A DNA stretch of 64,000 nucleotides from DATARN01 sp963851105 (GTDB lineage Bacteria; Actinomycetota; Acidimicrobiia; Acidimicrobiales; Palsa-688): assembly GCA_963851105.1 (NCBI GenBank), contig CAWKNP010000009.1, forward strand, positions 372,001 through 436,000. The letters are read 5' to 3'. A program made the translations under genes and the position numbers. Shown in pieces: positions 8,509-16,897 of this stretch. The notes beneath the pieces were generated by a model, which worked only from the letters and a program-made list of their open reading frames with translations, did no database searches and was not told where the DNA came from. Position 1 is the first letter of the stretch; each line of letters opens with the position of its first letter.

Positions 8509-9671
8509 TCCCGCCGAAGAGACCCGACGCCGGCCTCGGATTCGAGACGCTGGCCATCCACGCCGGCCAGGAGCCCGATCCGACGACCGGCGCCGTGGTG
8601 ACCCCGATCTACCAGACCTCCACCTACGCCCAAGAAGCAGTGGGCAAGCACCTCGGGTACGAGTACAGCCGCACCGCCAACCCCACCCGCACTGCCCTCC
8701 AGCGCTGCCTGGCCGCCCTCGAGGGCGCCGACCACGGCGTCTCCTACGCCAGCGGGCTGGCGGCCGAAGACGCCGTCCTCCACCTGCTGGAGCCCGGCGA
8801 GCACGTCCTCGTCCCCCATGACGCCTACGGCGGGACGTACCGGCTGGTGGCCCGGGTCCACGGTCGCCGGGGGCTGGCGTTCACGCCCGTCGACCTGGCC
8901 GACGCCGAGGCCGTGGCCGCGGCCTGGCAACCGCAGACCCGGATGGTCTGGGTCGAAACGCCCACCAACCCGATGCTGTCGATCGTGGACATCGCGGCGG
9001 TAGCCGACGTCGCTCACCGACACGGCGCGCTGGTCGTGGTCGACAACACCTTCGCCACCCCCTACCTGCAGCAGCCCCTCGCGCTGGGCGCCGACCTGGT
9101 CGTGCATTCCACCACCAAGTACCTGGGTGGCCACAGCGACGTGGTGGGCGGTTTCGTGGCCACCGGCGACGCCGGCGTGGCCGAGCAGCTGGCGTTCATC
9201 CAAAACGCCGTCGGCGCCGTCCCGGGGCCGTTCGACTGTTTCCTCACCCTCCGGGGGGTCAAGACGCTGGCGGTGCGCATGGACCGCCACTGCGCCAACG
9301 CGGCCGCAGTGGTCGACCTCTTGGTCGGGCACCCCCACGTCGACCAGATTTTCTATCCCGGCCTGGACGCCCACCCCGGCCACGCGGTGGCGGCGCGGCA
9401 GATGCGGGGCTTCGGAGGCATGGTGTCGTTCACCGTGGCCGGCGGCGAGGAGGCGGCTCTGGAGGTGGCCCGCTCGACGCGCTTGTGGACCCTGGCCGAG
9501 TCGCTCGGGGCCGTGGAATCCCTGATCGAGCATCCCCACCGCATGACCCATGCCTCGGTGGTCGACTCTCCCCTCGAGGTGTCGGGCGCCCTGCTGCGGC
9601 TGTCCGTCGGCCTGGAAACCACCGCCGACCTTCTGTCCGACCTCCGCCAGGCCCTCGAGCGGGCTTCCTAA
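8505..9671 (+). CDS. metB: Cystathionine gamma-synthase / gamma-lyase (MetB family)
   Basis: 388-aa Cys/Met-metabolism PLP enzyme. Family signatures are visible: YSRTANPTR, SGLAAEDAVL, the DNTFATPYLQQPL segment and the PLP lysine in HSTTKYLGGHSD. The GTG start overlaps the CBS stop (GTGA). Next to CBS, the enzyme more likely works as cystathionine gamma-lyase releasing cysteine, but synthase and lyase cannot be told apart by eye in this family. Together with ahcY just downstream it closes the homocysteine-to-cysteine route. Confidence 0.92.
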   Translation: MIPPKRPDAGLGFETLAIHAGQEPDPTTGAVVTPIYQTSTYAQEAVGKHLGYEYSRTANPTRTALQRCLAALEGADHGVSYASGLAAEDAVLHLLEPGEHVLVPHDAYGGTYRLVARVHGRRGLAFTPVDLADAEAVAAAWQPQTRMVWVETPTNPMLSIVDIAAVADVAHRHGALVVVDNTFATPYLQQPLALGADLVVHSTTKYLGGHSDVVGGFVATGDAGVAEQLAFIQNAVGAVPGPFDCFLTLRGVKTLAVRMDRHCANAAAVVDLLVGHPHVDQIFYPGLDAHPGHAVAARQMRGFGGMVSFTVAGGEEAALEVARSTRLWTLAESLGAVESLIEHPHRMTHASVVDSPLEVSGALLRLSVGLETTADLLSDLRQALERAS

Positions 9672-9676
9672 AGCGC

Positions 9677-9844
9677 CTAGCCCAGCTGCTGACGGGCGCC
9701 GGCGTAGCCCAGGGCCAGCGCGATGACCAACAGGGTGGCCATGAACACGCTGAAGATCAGGTCGGCCTTGCGGGTGCGCAAGGCATAGATCCCCAGGATT
9801 TGTGCTGCCACCAGGCAGGCGCCGGCCAAGTACAACTTGATCAT
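9677..9844 (-). CDS. Small two-span membrane protein
   Basis: 55 aa if started at ATG 9844 (a TTG at 9892 would add 16 residues). Two hydrophobic helices (about 3-19 and 28-47) are separated by the charged turn LRTRKADL. No family recognised. It ends 5 nt from the stop of the convergent metB gene. Confidence 0.5.
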   Translation of the reverse strand: MIKLYLAGACLVAAQILGIYALRTRKADLIFSVFMATLLVIALALGYAGARQQLG

Positions 9845-9953
9845 TGCTTGATCATTTGCGCGGCGGTCATCGAGTGGCGCTCGTCGGCCCAAGCATGGCG
9901 CGAAAGGCTAGTGGCGTCATCGCGCGCCGGCCCGGCACCACTCCCGGCCGCTG

Positions 9954-11381
9954 CTAGTAGCGGTACTGCTCGGTCTTGTACGGTCCGCCCAGATCCACGC
10001 CCAGGTACGCCGCCTGCTTCTCGGTGATCGGCGTCAGGTGCACGCCCAGCTTGTCGAGGTGGAGGCGGGCCACCTTCTCGTCGAGGTGGCGGGGCAGCAC
10101 GTACACCTTGGTCTCATAGGCGTCGCGCCGGGTGAACAGCTCCAGCTGGGCCAGGACCTGGTTGGTGAAACTGAAGGACATGACGAAACTCGGGTGGCCG
10201 GTGGCGCAGCCCAGGTTGAGGAGGCGCCCCTCGGCCAGGACCACGACTGAGTGGCCGTCGGGGAAGTCGAAGCTGTCCACCTGGGCCTTTATCGGGGTGC
10301 GGGTGATCCCCGGCCAGCGGAACAGTCCCGCCATGTCGATCTCGTTGTCGAAGTGCCCGATGTTGCCCACGATGGCGTTGTGCCGCATCTTGGACATGTC
10401 CTCGGCGGTGATGATGTCGCGGTTGCCGGTGGCGGTGATGAAGATGTCGGCGTAGCCCACGACCTCGTCGAGGGTGAGGACCTGGTAGCCCTCCATGGCG
10501 GCCTGCAGGGCGCAGATCGGGTCGATCTCGGTCACGATCACCCGGGCGCCCTGGCCCTTGAGAGCTTGGGCGCACCCCTTGCCGACGTCGCCGTAACCGA
10601 GGACTACGCACGTCTTGCCCGCGATCATGACGTCGGTCGCCCGAAAGATGCCGTCGACCAGGGAATGACGCACGCCGTAGAGGTTGTCGAACTTGGACTT
10701 GGTGACGGAATCGTTCACGTTGATGGCGGGGAACAGGAGGGTTCCCGCTTCCTGGCGCTGATACAGCCGGTGCACGCCGGTGGTGGTCTCCTCGGTGACA
10801 CCTTTGATGCCCTCGGCCATGCGGCTCCAGCGCTTCGGGTCCTCCCGAAGGGTGCGGTTCAACGTGGCCAGGATGAGGCCGTACTCGTCGGAGTCCTCGG
10901 GGCCCAGCTCGGGAACCGTGCCGTCGCGCTCGCACTCCACGCCCAGGTGGATGAGGAGGGTGGCGTCGCCGCCATCGTCGAGGATCATGTTGGGGCCCTC
11001 GTCACCGGGCCAGCGCAGCGCCTGCTCGGTGCACCACCAGTACTCCTCGAGGGTCTCGCCCTTCCAGGCGAAGACCGGGATGCCCCGCACCGCCAGGGCG
11101 GCGGCGGCGTGGTCCTGGGTCGAGAAGATGTTGCAGCTGGCCCAGCGCACCTCGGCGCCGAGGGCGATGAGGGTCTCGATGAGCACCGCGGTCTGGATCG
11201 TCATGTGCAGCGATCCGGTGATCCGGGCGCCGGCCAGGGGCTTGCTGTCGCCGTACTCCTTGCGCAGCGCCATGAGGCCGGGCATTTCGACCTCGGCCAG
11301 GTCGAGCTCCTTGCGGCCGAAGTCGGCGAGGGAGAGGTCGGCGACCCGGTACGGAGGTGTTGTCGCGTCAGTCGTTGCCAT
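9954..11381 (-). CDS. ahcY: S-adenosylhomocysteine hydrolase
   Basis: NAD-dependent hydrolysis of S-adenosylhomocysteine to adenosine and homocysteine, removing the inhibitory product of methyl transfer. 475 aa, the usual length for the actinobacterial form, with the NAD loop GYGDVGKG, the substrate segments SCNIFSTQDHAAAAL and INVNDSVTKSKFDN, and the C-terminal KTEQYRY. Start chosen at ATG 11381: an AAGGAG lies 14 nt upstream, and MATTDATTPPYRVADLSLADFGRK aligns with the family N-terminus, so longer in-frame starts are not needed. Roughly 100 nt of leader is possible but no known SAH or SAM riboswitch pattern was recognised in it. Confidence 0.97.
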   Translation of the reverse strand: MATTDATTPPYRVADLSLADFGRKELDLAEVEMPGLMALRKEYGDSKPLAGARITGSLHMTIQTAVLIETLIALGAEVRWASCNIFSTQDHAAAALAVRGIPVFAWKGETLEEYWWCTEQALRWPGDEGPNMILDDGGDATLLIHLGVECERDGTVPELGPEDSDEYGLILATLNRTLREDPKRWSRMAEGIKGVTEETTTGVHRLYQRQEAGTLLFPAINVNDSVTKSKFDNLYGVRHSLVDGIFRATDVMIAGKTCVVLGYGDVGKGCAQALKGQGARVIVTEIDPICALQAAMEGYQVLTLDEVVGYADIFITATGNRDIITAEDMSKMRHNAIVGNIGHFDNEIDMAGLFRWPGITRTPIKAQVDSFDFPDGHSVVVLAEGRLLNLGCATGHPSFVMSFSFTNQVLAQLELFTRRDAYETKVYVLPRHLDEKVARLHLDKLGVHLTPITEKQAAYLGVDLGGPYKTEQYRY

Positions 11382-11515
11382 TGGTGGGTGGTGACTCCTT
11401 TGATGGGTGGGGGTCGGGGCGCGCCGCATCGGCACACTCCGAGCTGGGGCCATCTAGCCCTTCCCATCTGGTCAGCTCAACTGGGGCCAGTGTAGATCGG
11501 GTTGCCGGGGCCACC

Positions 11516-11603
11516 GGAACCTGGGGGCTTTATTGATTCCTGTGGTCTTTATGGTCGTGGGGCGACCGTAGAGCCCCCAGGTTCGGGAAAAGCCCCCAGG
11601 TTC
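11516..11603. repeat. Structured intergenic element, copy 1
   Basis: Left arm GAACCTGGGGGCT (11517-11529) pairs perfectly with AGCCCCCAGGTTC (11572-11584). The right arm occurs a second time at 11591-11603. Between the arms lie the conserved stretch CCTGTGGTC and an inner hairpin GGTCG-N5-CGACC. A second copy with the same plan is at 51638-51707. It sits between the divergent ahcY and beta-propeller genes. Confidence 0.75.
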
Positions 11604-11661
11604 GGCCGGGTTTCGGTGCTGTTGGCGTCTCGCACGACTGGGCCGACGCCAGCCGGTTCCC

Positions 11662-11667
11662 TAGGCT
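11662..11667 (+). promoter_or_regulatory. -10 box, near-leaderless, for the beta-propeller gene
   Basis: TAGGCT, then 9 nt, then ATG. It lies about 60 nt after the structured repeat. Confidence 0.55.
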
Positions 11668-11676
11668 GTCACCGCC

Positions 11677-12933
11677 ATGCTCAACCTCCCCCAGTCGCCG
11701 CTGGCGCGCCGGCGCCGGCTGCGGGCCCTCGTGGTGTTCACCGCGTTCACGTTGTTCCTGATCTTCGTGGTGATGCGGGGCTCAGGGAGCAAGGCGCCGT
11801 CGGTGGCCGCGGGTGGCGTCGGGACCCCGGCAACGACGCGGAAATCGGGTGGCGCAACGCCCCCGACGTCGTCGGCGGGATGCCTGGCTACGCCATCGTC
11901 GTATGCCCCTGGCGTGCCGCCGAACAGCGACTGCCACGACATCTACGCCGCCGACGGCCCGAACCAGCTGGCGACGACGGTGGTGGACGACCCGGCCAGG
12001 GTCTACGTGCCCAACCTCAAGAGCAACACTGTGACGGTCATCGACCAGGCCACCCAGAAGGTTATCCAGACGATCCCGGTCGGCAAAGAGCCCCAGCACG
12101 TCGTGCCGTCGTACGACCTGAAGACGCTCTGGGTGAACAACGACAAGGGCAACTCCCTCACTCCGATCGACCCCCAGACGGGGACGGTGGGGGCGACGAT
12201 CCCCGTCGAGGACCCGTACAACCTCTACTTCACGCCCGATGGGACCCGAGCGGTCGTCATGGCCGAGGCGCTGAAGAAGATGGACTTCCGCGACCCCCAC
12301 ACCATGGCCCTCATGCACTCGCTCGACGTGCCCTGCTCGGGACTCAACCACATGGACTTCGCACCCGACGGGCGCACCGCGGTGGCGGCGTGCGAGTTCG
12401 ACGGGACCTTGTTGCTTGTCGACATGACCAACGGCCGGGAGCAAGTGCTGCAGACGCTCAAGGTCGGCGGCATGCCCCAGGACGTCAAGCTGTCGCCCGA
12501 CGCCACGGTGTTCTACGTGGCCGACATGCAACAGGGCGGCGTCCACGTGATCGACGCCGTCAATTTCCGCCAGATCGAGTTCATGGCCACCGGCAAGGGT
12601 GCCCACGGGCTCTACCCGAGCCGCGACGGAACCAAGCTGTACGTGTCGAACCGCGACGAGGGCAGCATCACCGTCATCGATTTCGCGACCCGTCGCATCG
12701 TGGCCAAATGGGTTTTCAACAACGGCAAGGGAAGCCCCGACATGGGCGGAGTGTCCGCCGACGGAAAGACGTTGTGGCTGAGTGGGCGCTACGACAACGA
12801 GATGTACGCCATCGACACCACCACGGGAAAGCTGGAGACGGCCCCGATCAAGGTGGGCCGCGAGCCCCACGGGGCGTGCGTGTGGCCCCAGCCGGGGCGC
12901 TATTCCATGGGCCACACCGGGGTCATGCGGTAA
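11677..12933 (+). CDS. Membrane-anchored YVTN/NHL-type beta-propeller protein
   Basis: 418 aa. A positively charged N-terminus (LARRRRLR) and one span (about 17-34) anchor it to the membrane with the rest outside; a Thr/Ser/Pro linker follows to about residue 80. The remainder is a series of about 40-residue YVTN-like blades, for example VYVPNLKSNTVTVIDQATQKV, LYVSNRDEGSITVIDFATRR and LWLSGRYDNEMYAIDTTTGK, enough for about seven blades. No catalytic residues can be named. A role in surface binding or as a chaperone-like scaffold is typical of such proteins but is not shown here. Confidence 0.85.
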   Translation: MLNLPQSPLARRRRLRALVVFTAFTLFLIFVVMRGSGSKAPSVAAGGVGTPATTRKSGGATPPTSSAGCLATPSSYAPGVPPNSDCHDIYAADGPNQLATTVVDDPARVYVPNLKSNTVTVIDQATQKVIQTIPVGKEPQHVVPSYDLKTLWVNNDKGNSLTPIDPQTGTVGATIPVEDPYNLYFTPDGTRAVVMAEALKKMDFRDPHTMALMHSLDVPCSGLNHMDFAPDGRTAVAACEFDGTLLLVDMTNGREQVLQTLKVGGMPQDVKLSPDATVFYVADMQQGGVHVIDAVNFRQIEFMATGKGAHGLYPSRDGTKLYVSNRDEGSITVIDFATRRIVAKWVFNNGKGSPDMGGVSADGKTLWLSGRYDNEMYAIDTTTGKLETAPIKVGREPHGACVWPQPGRYSMGHTGVMR

Positions 12934-12994
12934 CTGTTGGCGAGGCGGCGCGGTTGGGGGTGACGACCGCCTTTCGCCTCGACACCGGCGAGCG

Positions 12995-13189
12995 CTACGC
13001 CGGCTCCTCTGCGGCTTCGCCGGTGGGGACGGTCGGGGGGACCATGAGGGCCCGGGCGCAGGACACGCAGAGGTAGCGCAGGCCGGTGCCGTCCTCGCCG
13101 AGCATCGGGATCATGGACTTCTGCAGGACGGTCTCACCGCAGCGCGTGCAGGTCACCTGCACGCCGGCGTCGTGGGTCCCGGTTGCCAT
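12995..13189 (-). CDS. Small zinc-ribbon protein
   Basis: 64 aa with two CxxC pairs (CTRC and CVSC, 24 residues apart) that should bind one zinc. No membrane span. The ATG lies 9 nt after the ferrochelatase stop, so it is the last gene of the minus-strand operon that starts at 15870. Function unknown. Confidence 0.7.
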   Translation of the reverse strand: MATGTHDAGVQVTCTRCGETVLQKSMIPMLGEDGTGLRYLCVSCARALMVPPTVPTGEAAEEPA

Positions 13190-13198
13190 GGTTGGAAG

Positions 13199-14236
13199 CT
13201 AGCCCCCGGGACCGGTGGTGGGGGCCGGGCGTAGCGGGGGTGGGCAACACTCGAGGCGGCAGACGTCGTGGTACGGGCCGTCGGCGCCGACAGCCATTTT
13301 GGGCGCCGCCGGGTCGCGGCGCTCGGCGATCAACTGGCGGATCATGGTGACGAAGGAGCGGTGGGTGCCCGCAGTGGCCGCCCGGACCATCGGCAGACCG
13401 AGCTGATCGGCGAGTTGGGCCGCCTCGACATCGAGGTCGTAGACCACCTCCATGTGGTCGGCGACGAAGCCGATCGGGGCGATAACGACGGGATCCCGGC
13501 TGCCTGCGGCCAGCGCCCGCAGGTGGTCCCCGATGTCCGGCCCGAGCCAAGCAACGTTCGGCGACCCGCTACGACTCTGGAAGACCAGCGTCCACGGCAC
13601 GGCGCCGGCGGGATCGACCGCCGCCATGACGAGGCGGGCGGTCTCGGTCAGCTGGGCCTGGTAGTCGCTGGTGGCGGCCATGGCCAGGGGGATGCTGTGG
13701 GCCGTGAACGCCACCCGGACGCCGGCGCCGGCGCGCCCCATCGCCGCCTCCAGGGCTTCGGCGTTGGCGGCCACGAACCCGGGGTGGTTGTAGAACACCC
13801 GCAGCTTGTCGATCTCGGGCGCGCCGGGGCCGACCGCGGCCCGGGCCCGAGCGATGTCCTCGAGATACTGATGGCAGCCGCTGTAGGAGGCGTAGGCCGA
13901 CGTCACGAACGCAAGCGCCCGGGTCACCCCGTCTTGTTGCATCTCGGCGACGGTGTCGGCCAGGAGGGGGTGCCAGTTGCGGTTGCCCCAGTAGACCGGC
14001 AGGTCCGGTCCGTGCGCCGCCAGTTCGCCCTGGAGGGCTGCGATCAGGGCCCGGTTGTGGTCGTTGATGGGGCTGCGGCCGCCGAAGAGGTGGTAGTGCC
14101 CCGCCACCGCGGCACGGCGTTCGGGAGGAACGGGGCGACCGCGCAGCACGTTGTCGAGGAACGGCTCGACATCGCCGGGCCCCTCGGGGCCCCCGAAGGA
14201 GACGACGACGATCGCGTCGTAGGGCCCCGATGCCAC
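13199..14236 (-). CDS. hemH: Ferrochelatase (coproporphyrin type)
   Basis: Inserts ferrous iron into a porphyrin at the end of haem synthesis; in Actinobacteria the substrate is normally coproporphyrin III (CpfC). 345 aa with VVVSFGGPEGPGDV at the N-terminus, the metal-site His in FTAHSIP, and the later glutamate region FVADHMEVVYDLD. Cysteines in SYSGCHQY and the C-terminal CRLECC are placed like the ligands of the [2Fe-2S] cluster of actinobacterial ferrochelatases, so a cluster is likely. GTG start 2 nt after the PH-domain gene stop. Confidence 0.93.
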   Translation of the reverse strand: MASGPYDAIVVVSFGGPEGPGDVEPFLDNVLRGRPVPPERRAAVAGHYHLFGGRSPINDHNRALIAALQGELAAHGPDLPVYWGNRNWHPLLADTVAEMQQDGVTRALAFVTSAYASYSGCHQYLEDIARARAAVGPGAPEIDKLRVFYNHPGFVAANAEALEAAMGRAGAGVRVAFTAHSIPLAMAATSDYQAQLTETARLVMAAVDPAGAVPWTLVFQSRSGSPNVAWLGPDIGDHLRALAAGSRDPVVIAPIGFVADHMEVVYDLDVEAAQLADQLGLPMVRAATAGTHRSFVTMIRQLIAERRDPAAPKMAVGADGPYHDVCRLECCPPPLRPAPTTGPGG

Positions 14237-14238
14237 GC

Positions 14239-14766
14239 TCAGTTGACGGCGGCGGCCGACCTCCGCGTAGCCAGCCGCGTCCGCCGGTCGGCTTCGAGCT
14301 CGTCACGCAGCCGGTCAGCGGTTACCCGAGCCCGCCGGCGGGCCTCATCGCGATCGCGCACCGGCAGGGCGCTGATCTCGGTGCGGAGCGTGACCAACGT
14401 CTCGTCGGGGCGCCGGGCCCGCACCGCGAAACCCTGGCGGCCGGGCGTGGGGTGGACCTCGAGGCTGCGGATCTCCGACCACCGCAGCGTCTCGTGCCCG
14501 GCCACATGGTAGAGGTCGATGCCCTTTGCGCTCGTTTCGATGCGCACCTTCATGGCCCGCCAGATCAGCACTGCGAGGGTGATCGTTCCCGGGATCACGA
14601 TCCACAGGTAGTCGCCCGGAAGGGGCTTGATCCCCGTCGAGGGATCTTTCTCGAAGATGAGCCCGACGGTCGATCCGTAGACCGCGATCAGGCTGCCTGC
14701 GATCAGCAGCCGGCGACGGCGGGTGGCATAGACGCGGCGGTCATTGCTACTTGGTTGCTGAGCCAC
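14239..14766 (-). CDS. Membrane protein with bacterial PH-like domain
   Basis: 175 aa from GTG 14766. Two adjacent spans (about residues 20-38 and 50-70) are followed by a cytoplasmic PH-type segment: MKVRIETSAKGIDLYHVAGHETLRWSEIRSLEV is the usual pattern of the actinobacterial membrane-linked PH family (PF10756-like). The Arg-rich C-terminal tail is probably helical. It sits in an operon between the LLM oxidoreductase and ferrochelatase. The specific role of this family is not known. Confidence 0.7.
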   Translation of the reverse strand: MAQQPSSNDRRVYATRRRRLLIAGSLIAVYGSTVGLIFEKDPSTGIKPLPGDYLWIVIPGTITLAVLIWRAMKVRIETSAKGIDLYHVAGHETLRWSEIRSLEVHPTPGRQGFAVRARRPDETLVTLRTEISALPVRDRDEARRRARVTADRLRDELEADRRTRLATRRSAAAVN

Positions 14767-14776
14767 GGGATTCAAC

Positions 14777-15634
14777 CTACGAGCGCGTGGCGAGGGACCG
14801 CAACGGCGCCAACGCCGCGGCGATGGGCTCCAGCACCGCGGGGTCATGGGGCGGCGGCAGCTGGACGATCGCCAGATCGAGTCCTGCTTCGCCGAACGCC
14901 GCCGCCTGCGCCGCCAGTTCACCGGCGCCGGCGTCGGGATTGAATCGGATATGGGTGGAGGTGGTGATCTCGGTCACGTCGCGGCCGATCTCGGCGCAGC
15001 GCTCGGCCAGGACATCGCGCTTGGCCTCCCAGTGGCTCACCGGTCCGCCGGGGTAGTTCCAGTGCTGGGCGTAGCGGGCGACGCTGCGCAACGTTCGCCG
15101 CTCACCGGTGCCGCCGATACAGATCGGCGGGTAGGGGCGCTGGATGGACTTCGGCTCACAGCGGGCCCCGACGAGGGTGTAGTACTGCCCCTCGTAATCA
15201 GAGGTGACGTTGGAGAGCAGGGCCACGATGACCTCGCACGCCTCGTCGAAGCGGTCGAAGCGCTCCTTCAAGGTGCCGAGCTCGATGCCGTAGGCACCGC
15301 ACTCCTCCTCGTTCCACCCCGCCCCGAGGCCGAGCTCCAACCGGCCGCCGGCGATGATGTCAACCGTCGCGGCCATGTTGGCCAGCACGGCGGGATGGCG
15401 GTGGATGATCCCGGTGACGAGGACACCGAGGCGCAGGCGCGATGTCGCCTGGGCCAGGGCAGTGGTCGTCGTCCAGCCTTCCAGGCACGGCCCCGTCGAG
15501 TCCGAGAAGATTGGGTAAAAGTGGTCGAAGGTCCACCCCGACTCGAAGATGTCGATGTCGTCGGCGGCTCGCCAGACCGCCAGCATGTCGTGCCAGTTCG
15601 TGTGTTGCGGGGCCGTCTTGAATGCGAAACGCAT
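14777..15634 (-). CDS. LLM-class F420-dependent oxidoreductase
   Basis: 285-aa luciferase-like TIM-barrel flavin/F420 oxidoreductase. The family pattern is clear: the N-terminal TAPQHTNW, ESGWTFDHFYP, LRLGVLVTGIIHRHPAVLANMAATVDIIAGGRLELGLGAGW and ICIGGTGERRTLRSVARYAQHWN. Substrate unknown. The ATG begins 2 nt after the stop of the small membrane protein, and it shares the operon promoter at 15878-15883. Confidence 0.88.
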   Translation of the reverse strand: MRFAFKTAPQHTNWHDMLAVWRAADDIDIFESGWTFDHFYPIFSDSTGPCLEGWTTTTALAQATSRLRLGVLVTGIIHRHPAVLANMAATVDIIAGGRLELGLGAGWNEEECGAYGIELGTLKERFDRFDEACEVIVALLSNVTSDYEGQYYTLVGARCEPKSIQRPYPPICIGGTGERRTLRSVARYAQHWNYPGGPVSHWEAKRDVLAERCAEIGRDVTEITTSTHIRFNPDAGAGELAAQAAAFGEAGLDLAIVQLPPPHDPAVLEPIAAALAPLRSLATRS

Positions 15635-15636
15635 AG

Positions 15637-15870
15637 TTACTTCCCGGTGTGGTCCCGTTTCCAGGCGCTGATGAGATCCGCCCGCCAGGCCATCGCGGCG
15701 ATCAGCGACAAGGCGCCGAGGAAGGTCCCGACCACGAAGATGACCTGGCCGCCGATGACGAGCCCGATGAGGATAAGCAGCAGCCCGAGGGCCCCGAAGG
15801 CGCATGACAGGAGGAACCCGGGGTGCGATATCGCGACGGTAGGTGTTCCCCGGGGATCCTTGGCGGTCAC
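15637..15870 (-). CDS. Small two-span membrane protein, first gene of operon
   Basis: 77 aa from GTG 15870, chosen because a TAGGCT -10 box lies exactly 7 nt upstream. Two hydrophobic helices cover about residues 20-38 and 41-58, ending in a basic tail WKRDHTGK. No family confidently assigned. Confidence 0.65.
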   Translation of the reverse strand: MTAKDPRGTPTVAISHPGFLLSCAFGALGLLLILIGLVIGGQVIFVVGTFLGALSLIAAMAWRADLISAWKRDHTGK

Positions 15871-15877
15871 GGCGATC

Positions 15878-15883
15878 AGCCTA
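15878..15883 (-). promoter_or_regulatory. -10 box, leaderless, for the 15870-12995 operon
   Basis: TAGGCT read on the minus strand, 7 nt before the GTG of the first gene. It would drive five closely packed genes down to the zinc ribbon. Confidence 0.6.
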
Positions 15884-15967
15884 CCGACCGGGGCCGGGCT
15901 GGGAAAAGCGCAGGCGGCTGTTCGGGCGCCGGCGGGTCGCAGGCAGCAGAAGCAGGGCGGCAGGGGG

Positions 15968-16582
15968 TCAGGCCGACGGCGGGGCCGGGCGAGGGGAGCG
16001 CCGCGACTCGGGGATCTGGGCGGCTGCGATGGCTGCGATGAGCAGGACCACGGCGCTGAGGCCGAGGCGCAATGGCGAGTGTTTGCTGGGCACGCCGCTG
16101 AGTGGGTTCCGAGCGGCGCCCACCAGTCCGGAAAAGGGCGAGCTCGTGCTCGTGGCCGTCGTATTGCCGGCGGCCGGCGCGGCCGCGGGGGCCAATTGCG
16201 GAGCCGCGGCATCGCTGGCGGCGCCCAGGTCAACGGGGACCACGGCGGCGGGAGGGAGGGCACCGGCGCCTACCGATGCGACGGCCGGTTGGGCGCTGCC
16301 GTGCGAAGCCGTCGCCGTCGCCCTGGTGGCAGCCTTGGTGGTGGCGGTCGTGACGAGCGCATGACCTGTGGTCGGTGGCGCCGTTGCGACCGGCGCTTTG
16401 ATCGTCGGCGGCGCCGTCTTGGGCGGAGTCGTGGGCGGGCAGAGCACCGGAAGCAGCGTGCAGACGCCGGCGCTCGACACCGCGCCGGCGGAGGAGACAC
16501 CCAACCCGACCAGCCAAGCGGTTGCGAGCGTGCCCGCCGCCATGGTGGTCAAAAGCAGTCGGGCCCCCCGCAACATCGTCAT
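15968..16582 (-). CDS. Secreted Ala/Thr/Pro-rich protein with C-terminal membrane span
   Basis: 204 aa from ATG 16582 (ATG 16576 is an alternative). Signal peptide about residues 1-35 (MTMLRGARLLLTTMAAG…SSAGAV). A long low-complexity Ala/Thr/Pro region with only two cysteines (CTLLPVLCP) follows, then a hydrophobic span (LGLSAVVLLIAAIAAAQI) and a short basic tail. This is a cell-surface stalk-like architecture; no enzymatic domain is visible. Confidence 0.65.
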   Translation of the reverse strand: MTMLRGARLLLTTMAAGTLATAWLVGLGVSSAGAVSSAGVCTLLPVLCPPTTPPKTAPPTIKAPVATAPPTTGHALVTTATTKAATRATATASHGSAQPAVASVGAGALPPAAVVPVDLGAASDAAAPQLAPAAAPAAGNTTATSTSSPFSGLVGAARNPLSGVPSKHSPLRLGLSAVVLLIAAIAAAQIPESRRSPRPAPPSA

Positions 16583-16592
16583 CGGCGGCGCG

Positions 16593-16602
16593 ACGCTACC
16601 CT
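16593..16602. promoter_or_regulatory. Overlapping divergent -10 boxes
   Basis: On the plus strand TACCCT (16597-16602) stands 6 nt before the DUF3039 GTG. On the minus strand TAGCGT (16598-16593) stands 10 nt before ATG 16582. The two boxes share two base pairs, so only one direction could be used at a time. Confidence 0.5.
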
Positions 16603-16608
16603 GACAAC

Positions 16609-16887
16609 GTGACCGAGACCAGCACGACTTCCCCGGCACGGACCGATCCCCTCCTGGAGGGCGACCACGAGCGGATGGCGCACATCGTGCTCGAGGGGGT
16701 GCGCAACGACGACGACGAGTTCATTTCGGCCGGTCCGAGCGTGGTCGAGGGCATCATCAACGGCACCGCGGTGCGGGCCCTGTGCGGGAAGGTTTGGGTC
16801 CCCGGACGCGATCCCCGCAAGTTCCCCGTGTGCGGCACCTGCAAGGAGATCGCCGAGTCGCTCGGTTGGGGCGTGCCCGAGGGCTAG
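16609..16887 (+). CDS. DUF3039 protein
   Basis: 92 aa from GTG. It matches the actinobacterial DUF3039 family: MAHIVLEG, VVEGIINGTAVRALCGKVWVPGRDP and the C-terminal CGTC motif that with the earlier Cys could bind zinc. Function unknown; conserved across Actinobacteria. Preceded by a leaderless -10 box. Confidence 0.85.
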   Translation: MTETSTTSPARTDPLLEGDHERMAHIVLEGVRNDDDEFISAGPSVVEGIINGTAVRALCGKVWVPGRDPRKFPVCGTCKEIAESLGWGVPEG

Positions 16888-16897
16888 TCGAACGCCG

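Noticed and set aside
11382..11480. SAH or SAM riboswitch ahead of ahcY
   Set aside because: The leader is GC-rich and could fold, but none of the conserved motifs of these riboswitches was recognised.
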